From Neodiprion pinetum (Eukaryota; Arthropoda; Insecta; Hymenoptera; Diprionidae), in NCBI RefSeq assembly GCF_021155775.2, contig NC_060236.1, forward strand, positions 3,215,001 through 3,279,000: a stretch of 64,000 nt of DNA, given 5' to 3'. Below the pieces are notes generated by a model, which made no database searches, was not told the origin of the DNA, and was given only the letters and a program-made list of their open reading frames with translations. Of this stretch, positions 58,130 through 64,000 are shown one piece after another. Position 1 is the stretch's first letter. Each line of letters opens with the position of its first letter. The translations under genes and the position numbers were made by a program.

Positions 58130-58215
58130 GGAACGGCGCATGCGCGGAGTACAGAAAATACCAATTTTCAACTCGTAGGAGTTGATGGTGGCCGTTTCAG
58201 CAATACGCGCGTGCG
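58130..58215. promoter_or_regulatory. NRF1-like sites in a CpG-rich patch
   Basis: GGCGCATGCGCGG at about 58134 matches the palindromic NRF1 site, and a second GC-rich word (GCGCGTGCGCATTCGC) follows near 58206. The patch is far richer in CpG than its surroundings and may be a promoter, direction unknown. Confidence 0.4.
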
Positions 58216-58950
58216 CATTCGCAGAGTAACTCGACCGTTATAGAAACGGGTAATTTGTGTGTACGGAAAACGTGCTCGTGTTATATAAAAACATTTTCAA
58301 AGCGCATCGAGTGTGAAAAGATTGGAGAGGTGACGATTTAAAAATAAAAAAATTCATCGTATCGAAAAGTATTTGCCACATCGTGCGAATCGAAAAATAA
58401 TTCGAATATTACGTGCTTACTTACAGATTGTATTATTAGCAATGACGAGCGGACGATTTATACGCTTAGTAACGAAGCGCGACGCGGACGTCGCGCTATT
58501 TCTTTTCTTTTTTTTTTCAGCACGAATTTATAAGTTATTTAGCACAAGTTTGTTTCACATTTTCCAATGTATCTCGCGTAACAGCACGTAAGACGTGAAT
58601 AATTTCAAGTAAAGAAACATGCGTAATTCAATTTGAGAAGTTTGACAGAAACGATGTCATGCTGGATATATCGGAGAATGTACACGTTCGGGAATTAAAG
58701 TAAACGGGTGAAACTTGGTGATTTCAAAGTAGGCGAAAGAATTTTATATCTTTGGACGATTTCAACGATATGAGCAACGGATATCATAAATTTATACAAC
58801 CGCGAAAGTCTAAGGTATATAAATTTGTACTTGCTTTATGTCGGATTGCTCATTGTCAACAAGAGGAGGCCCGCATTGTTGGATTACTGATATGCCTGCT
58901 GCTCATTGAATTCACGTATAACTCGCGTGATGCATAATAATTTCATTACA

Positions 58951-59320
58951 GGGGGTTTAGTCTCACATCTCAATAACTTTTTTTCAATAATTTCTTTTCT
59001 TTCATCGTATAATTATTTAATAATTTCAAATTTTTTACACATAACAGAGGAAGTTGTAAAGTATAATACAGCAAAAATTTATTGTTCGTTTTTGACGTTA
59101 AGTTTCACCGGTGTGACCGCCTGAAGTTTACCCCTATTTAAAACTGCCTGACGCGATATCTCAACTTTAAAGCATCCAAGAAAAACAAATAACAAAGAGA
59201 TGTGTAAAAAATTAGACAATACTAAAAAAAATTTATTATAAAGACGTAAAAAAAAAAAATAAAATAAAATAAAATAAAATAAAATAAAAAAGGCACTGAG
59301 ATGTGAGACTACCTCCTTAA
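58951..59320. mobile_element. MITE with TAGTCTCACATCTCA inverted ends
   Basis: GGGGGTTTAGTCTCACATCT at the left pairs with the reverse complement of the right end (TTAAGGAGGTAGTCTCACAT). The interior is AT-rich and includes an AAAAT pentanucleotide tract (59260-59290). The TTAA at the right edge again suggests piggyBac-type ends. Confidence 0.7.
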
Positions 59321-61759
59321 TAAATAATACAAAGGTTATACGGTAATATTTTTCCTTATATTACACCCCAATCGATTTTTAGCAACCTGCAGCAGAGTTG
59401 TATGTAATATACCATTCGAGTTTGATCCTCGTCGAAACAATCGAAACGTGACCGGCATGTGATATATACCATAACAGACAGGGAGAAGGCGTGTAACATG
59501 ACGTAACATCCTGCAGCAGCCAGGAAACCCGCACGAGAAGAGAAACCGAACTTCTTAGTTGCGGTAAGAAATAAAAAGGCGTTCCTTAACTCCGAAGGAA
59601 TTGCACCGTAAATGTATTTGTCCTGTACACCTCTGTGTCTGCATGCCATGGTTCTCAGGATGAATTAACCTCTCTAAGAGTGCCGGAAAGTCTAAATATA
59701 GTCTCTGCCTGTGATCGGAACTTAACATACGCTATATGTATGTATCATGTACATAAGATACAGACTTGAGACTTTCTAAAGGGGAATAAAGCTCTTAAAA
59801 TCCCGCTAGTCTAAAAGTTATAAGTATGTATATATGTTTCTTTGTTTCATCCCCATGGCTTTGTCATCTTCATACATGTACCATTGTTGATGATTGTTAA
59901 TCATTTTGCATCACACATTCTTGTACATGCGTTCAATTTCATTACTAATATATTGTTATTGCATAATGCACATGACGTACTTAAGTCTACTCCGGTAATA
60001 ACCATAATTAACCCTCCGCCAATCCTGACTTTCTCACTTATCGGTGTCTCGGAATTAATTTATCATTGTTTAACCATTCAGTCGTTGGCAATTCGTTAGA
60101 TAAGGTAAGTGTTGACACGTTTATATTCAAAAATTATAAACTGACGTCACGAATAGTAAATTTCTCGACAACTAAAACCAATCGCCAGAGGTTTAGATGC
60201 TGCAGATTTGTTTCTTGATAATTTCAGAACCAAGGATCAAACTCGTACAACCAAAGAAGGTGAATAATTGGGACAGGGTCGATAACTGGTACGCTTATCT
60301 GACAGGTCCGAATGGTTATATGATCAGGTTTTGACCCCCGGTTAGTGAGGCGAGTTAAAATGTGCAAGGAGTCCAACCGTGCACCTGCAAAGGTTGATTC
60401 TAAAACCGGAATAGTGTGTACAAGGATATATATTGGTTTAGATTGTTATCGCGGTAGAAAACCAGAAGCGTTGAACAGGTGGAATGCTTTATAATTTGTT
60501 TGTTATACTGTGAGCTATTGCCGTGTGGTATAATAATCGCGCGTTACACTGCAAAATGTCATTCATCGCCATTGCAACGTGTGTACTTTCATAATTTCGT
60601 TGCGTGACGGCGCGGTACGTAGAATTAGCAGCTGGTATAAAGTGGTATAAATGTGGAAGTGCGACAGCGACACCGGCGAGTTCTTGTAGAGTCAAGCTCG
60701 CATAGCAACGTCGTGAAAGAAGGAAGCCGTCCAGATGGGGAGGATGACGTTACGGGACACGAGAAAAATGTAAACTGACGAGGCGACGACGAGCTGTGTA
60801 ACCTTTCTTGTTTGTAAAGTAAGCTCTTTGCCAAACCAGAAATTCGACATATGATGCATTCTTCATTTTTATTTCATACGTTTACCACGGAATAGGTATT
60901 TAGCGATAGGTTAAAAGTTAAGGGTTAACACCACTCTAGGATTTTAGGAAAATCCTACCCTTTTTTTTTTTTTTTTTAATGTAAACTGTTTTCTTTTTTT
61001 ATTAACAACTTACTGCTTATTTTTTGGCCAGACATGGATTCATTTTTTCAAAAGTGCTCCATTTCGACAAAATTTTATTGAAAAAAAAAAAAAAAAATCT
61101 ACATATTTCTATAGACAATAAGTATATATGTAGATTATAATATTTTTTGGTTTTTTGTCCCAGGTCTTAATAACTTTACGAGAAATCCGTCCTCCCGTGA
61201 AGGAGTTTTAAAAAAAGATGATTTCAAAAATTGGCTCAGTCGCCGACATTTTACATCAAAATGGAGATAATTTTTTTTTTTTTTTTCATAAAATATTATA
61301 AAAATAAACCCTCTGTAAATAAATCCTATTCCTCGTTTCATGCTCTCGAAATAAAACGTCAAAGTTGGACCTTTTTTCAGCCGTTAAAGTGGTGTTGCCC
61401 CCTTATAAGGAGAGGTCGGAGTATCGACCGCAGAGTTTACAAACGTGAGTTCGTGATGGGCTACTTCAAGAAAAGTTGAAAAAACGCACTTGTAGCTGAT
61501 TTTCGCTCGGTTTTAGGTTACATCACGCCACAAAACTGTACAGCCGAACCCGAATATTTTTTTAAATATTTGTTTCAACAATTTTTCTAACTTCCTTTAC
61601 CCAATGACGACGCAAGAACGATCATACAAAAGCCCTATTACATAATTTTCCAAATTTTCAGCGATTTTAGGGCTCAGGAGGGGAAAAAGGAAAAAAATTG
61701 ATATCGAAGAAAATTTCAAATTTGATCAAACAGGGTCAAAAGACTACGCAAGGGTTTTA

Positions 61760-61950
61760 GGGGTCGCTGATTGGATTTGCCATACTAAATTTACATAATC
61801 CGATTTCAGACTGGTAATCAGCGACCCCAAGAACCTTTGCACAGAGTTTTTTGATCGTCTTCGATCGAAATTGAAATAATCATCCGCCATATTGGTTCCG
61901 GCATCTTAAATTTTTTAAATTTGATTTCAGATTCGTAATCAGCGACCCCA
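61760..61950. repeat. Repeats of AATCAGCGACCCC in direct and inverted form
   Basis: GGGGTCGCTGATT at 61760-61772 is the inverse of AATCAGCGACCCC at 61816-61828 and 61937-61949. The two direct copies are embedded in a 28-base repeat (GATTTCAGA...GTAATCAGCGACCCCA) that matches at 26 positions. It looks like part of a dispersed repeat. Confidence 0.75.
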
Positions 61951-63375
61951 AAATCAAATCATTTATGTAAATCACGTGTATGTGTAGAGGTGTACCTTTT
62001 TCGGAAATAAATTATTGTAATATCTGTTTCCAACAATAATATTTTACGTTGTTATCGGAACAATTACTCTCGAGTATTGAAAACCTATTAGTATAGCAAA
62101 TTGATATGAATAAGAAATAAGAATAAGAAATTGATAACAATATTTATATAATAATAAAAAAATAACAACGCTTAAACGTCATAAAAATATTACGTATGAG
62201 AAGAAAATCGAATCCCGGATACGGCAGATTTATCCAAAAGAATTATAATTAATAATCGGAGAATATCACGCGGTCAGGCAGGTCAATCGGCCGGTGAACC
62301 GCATCCACATTTGCGAGGCGATACGCGTACCGCGTATGATAGCTTCGACGTATGTACATAAATAATAGCCACGCATACCTCGGCGTACGTTAGGTATCCA
62401 TATACCGTATACCTAATCGTAAGCCAGATTGGGACGTTATTTTGTGATTGTGCGTGCATGCATTGAGAAAAATTTTAATTTCAAATCAATTAAATAAATA
62501 ATAAAATTGTATTTCTTCAATATTCGGATATAATGCCGCGGTAAATATTATTCGCTATATATTATATAATATACTAGGTATACGATACTGAAATTATTTT
62601 TTTCGACAAATACAAAATAATAAATTTCGGGATCTATCTCCTCGCAAGTCAGTCAATATCGTATACGAGATTCACTTTTTGTTGAGAATTTATAACCAAA
62701 TACATTCTTAACTACAATGCCGATAATACAGTTTATTGGGATGCTGTGAAAATGTGTATTCGCTGCAACGAAATTGAGATTTCCTTGGATAAATGAAGTC
62801 CCCGTAGGAATTTGCGGTATGAGCATATGACTCATGCAACTATCCAGTATTACCCGCGAGGCTATAATTAGTCCTCTGGCATATAGCGTAACACACGCTT
62901 TTAACTCGAGTATTAAAAGTCTTGGGATGAGCGCAAAACGGCGCAGATAATTGTATGCATACGTATCTCGCGTATACGTATAACGACGGTCTATTTCGGT
63001 GCGAAATTTATATCGGGGCGGAAAAATTCCATTTTAATTCTCATTCCCTGAGAAAGTGGGACAGGGCGGAAACTTCGTCGCCTCACACTTGATCGGAAGT
63101 AGGTAAAAATCGCTAAATCGATACATCGGAAGCTGTACTTTAAGCGAAATTGTTCAACAATGCATCCTACTATCCTCTACAGACATGTATATACGATAAA
63201 TTCTAGAATTGGACGGAGCTAAAGCGACCAGTCAATGTCAGGCAAAATTATTATGTCAGTTTTTCGGAGATCACAGGAAATCCTTGCGAAATAACCTGGC
63301 GTTTGTAAAAGAATTTGTGTATGTATTGCATACACTGAAACTCGTATCCGGATAGCTCGCAGACTTTATTCACGT

Positions 63376-63392
63376 GTGTGTGTGTGTGTGTG
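63376..63392. repeat. GT dinucleotide run
   Basis: A short GT repeat; simple sequence only. Confidence 0.8.
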
Positions 63393-64000
63393 GGTGAGTA
63401 AAAGCAGACGCCCATTAACTGACAAGCTAACGAGAAAGTCAGTCTACCCGGTTGCTAAGTGCCTATGTAGCACCTACTTGAATTTCAAATACGAAGAAAA
63501 AAATATTGTACAAATAATTTTTCTTACAAAGCGTAACATGCATCAGGCCGATTCTTGTTTTCGATTTTATCAAATTTTTACACAAACCGTCCGGCAATTT
63601 GGTTTCAAATAAATAAATAAACATCTTCCCTGAAGCGATTAGTATAATCTCAACCTTAACAGCCATCGCGCAATTGTTGTCATAGAATATTTTACAGACG
63701 AAGCTGATATTTTTATCATACATAATTATTATCGATTCTCACGAACTTCTCACAGCGTTATATTTATATTATTTTTTTTATTCTTCTTTGCAAACGATTC
63801 GTACTGCACGACGAAAAATTATACATATATACGTTACACCGAAAGTGTATCACAAACGTGGTTATTTCGAACGACAAAGTCGTACACTTTATAACTATAA
63901 TTCCGTGTAAAATACACTCACACCTTGATTGCACGTACATTAATTTTTTATGTGTTTCAAGTCTGTCGGTAACGTCACTTTAACGACGCATATTCAGAAA

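Larger units (their letters stand above)
52530..64000. other. Large intron (or upstream region) of the phosphatase gene
   Basis: The phosphatase exon at 52529-51951 starts in mid-domain, yet no PP2C catalytic exon (for instance a DGHGG motif) is found up to the window end. The whole 11.5 kb is therefore probably intron. It holds repeats, microsatellites and two GC-rich promoter-like patches (about 55440-55640 and 57640-58240), but no supported coding exon on either strand. Confidence 0.6.

Noticed and set aside
1..64000. tRNA, rRNA or CRISPR features
   Set aside because: I looked for TPsiC-type GGTTCGAATC words and for regularly spaced identical repeats with unique spacers. None was found, and CRISPR arrays are not expected in an insect nuclear genome.

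Overview
The window is nuclear DNA of an insect. It is AT-rich. Genes are split by short introns with GT-AG borders, all checked here by reading-phase continuity. Two chemoreceptor genes are insect-specific: a divergent ionotropic receptor and a seven-transmembrane 7tm_6 odorant receptor. Compact genes, long AT-rich spacers and many small inverted-repeat elements suit a holometabolous insect. I suspect Hymenoptera (sawfly-like), but this is an impression from protein sequence and is not proven here. I see no bacterial, viral or organellar genes.

Layout. 1-1292 (-): 5' part of an ionotropic receptor. 2048-2883 (-): THAP zinc-finger protein. 6121-9915 (+): peroxisomal acyl-CoA oxidase of the ACOX3 type, 11 coding exons, ending in AKL. 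10254-11948 (-): odorant receptor, 6 exons. 12572-14968 (-): beta-1,3-glucosyltransferase (B3GLCT) with an ER-retention-like HTEL end and a GC-AG intron. About 15960-16390: 26-bp minisatellite. 18240-18765 (+): weak two-exon candidate gene. 21998-26522 (+): RNF10, 12 coding exons. 27675-30155 (-): Hsc70-4-type chaperone, with a heat-shock element and TATA box. 32689-33965 (+): malectin. 36702-37994 (+): fatty-acid-binding protein with TATA and initiator. 40199 to at least 52529 (-): a long gene whose visible exons join the end of a PPM1E/F-type PP2C phosphatase to a roughly 1,240-residue tail with a PAM2 motif and a basic Ser/Thr/Lys-rich end. Its catalytic exons lie beyond the window, so 52530-64000 reads as one large intron or intergenic stretch.

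Most genes are unrelated housekeeping or sensory genes, and no functional cluster is evident. Three act in the ER and protein-folding space: B3GLCT (O-fucose glucosylation), malectin (N-glycan quality control) and Hsc70 (cytosolic folding). Two handle fatty acids: ACOX3 and FABP. I do not read these as co-regulated.

The least ordinary parts are the non-coding and architectural ones. They are a 491-bp inverted-repeat element in RNF10 intron 2 that carries a plausible hammerhead ribozyme core; a TTAA-ended foldback family with a full copy (38226-38601) and a half copy (5091-5295); a terminal-inverted-repeat element filled with degenerate GAAATC-type repeats (51306-51674); a perfect 20-bp hairpin beside the phosphatase exon (52602-52655); and the phosphatase-to-PAM2/MAP-like tail junction itself.
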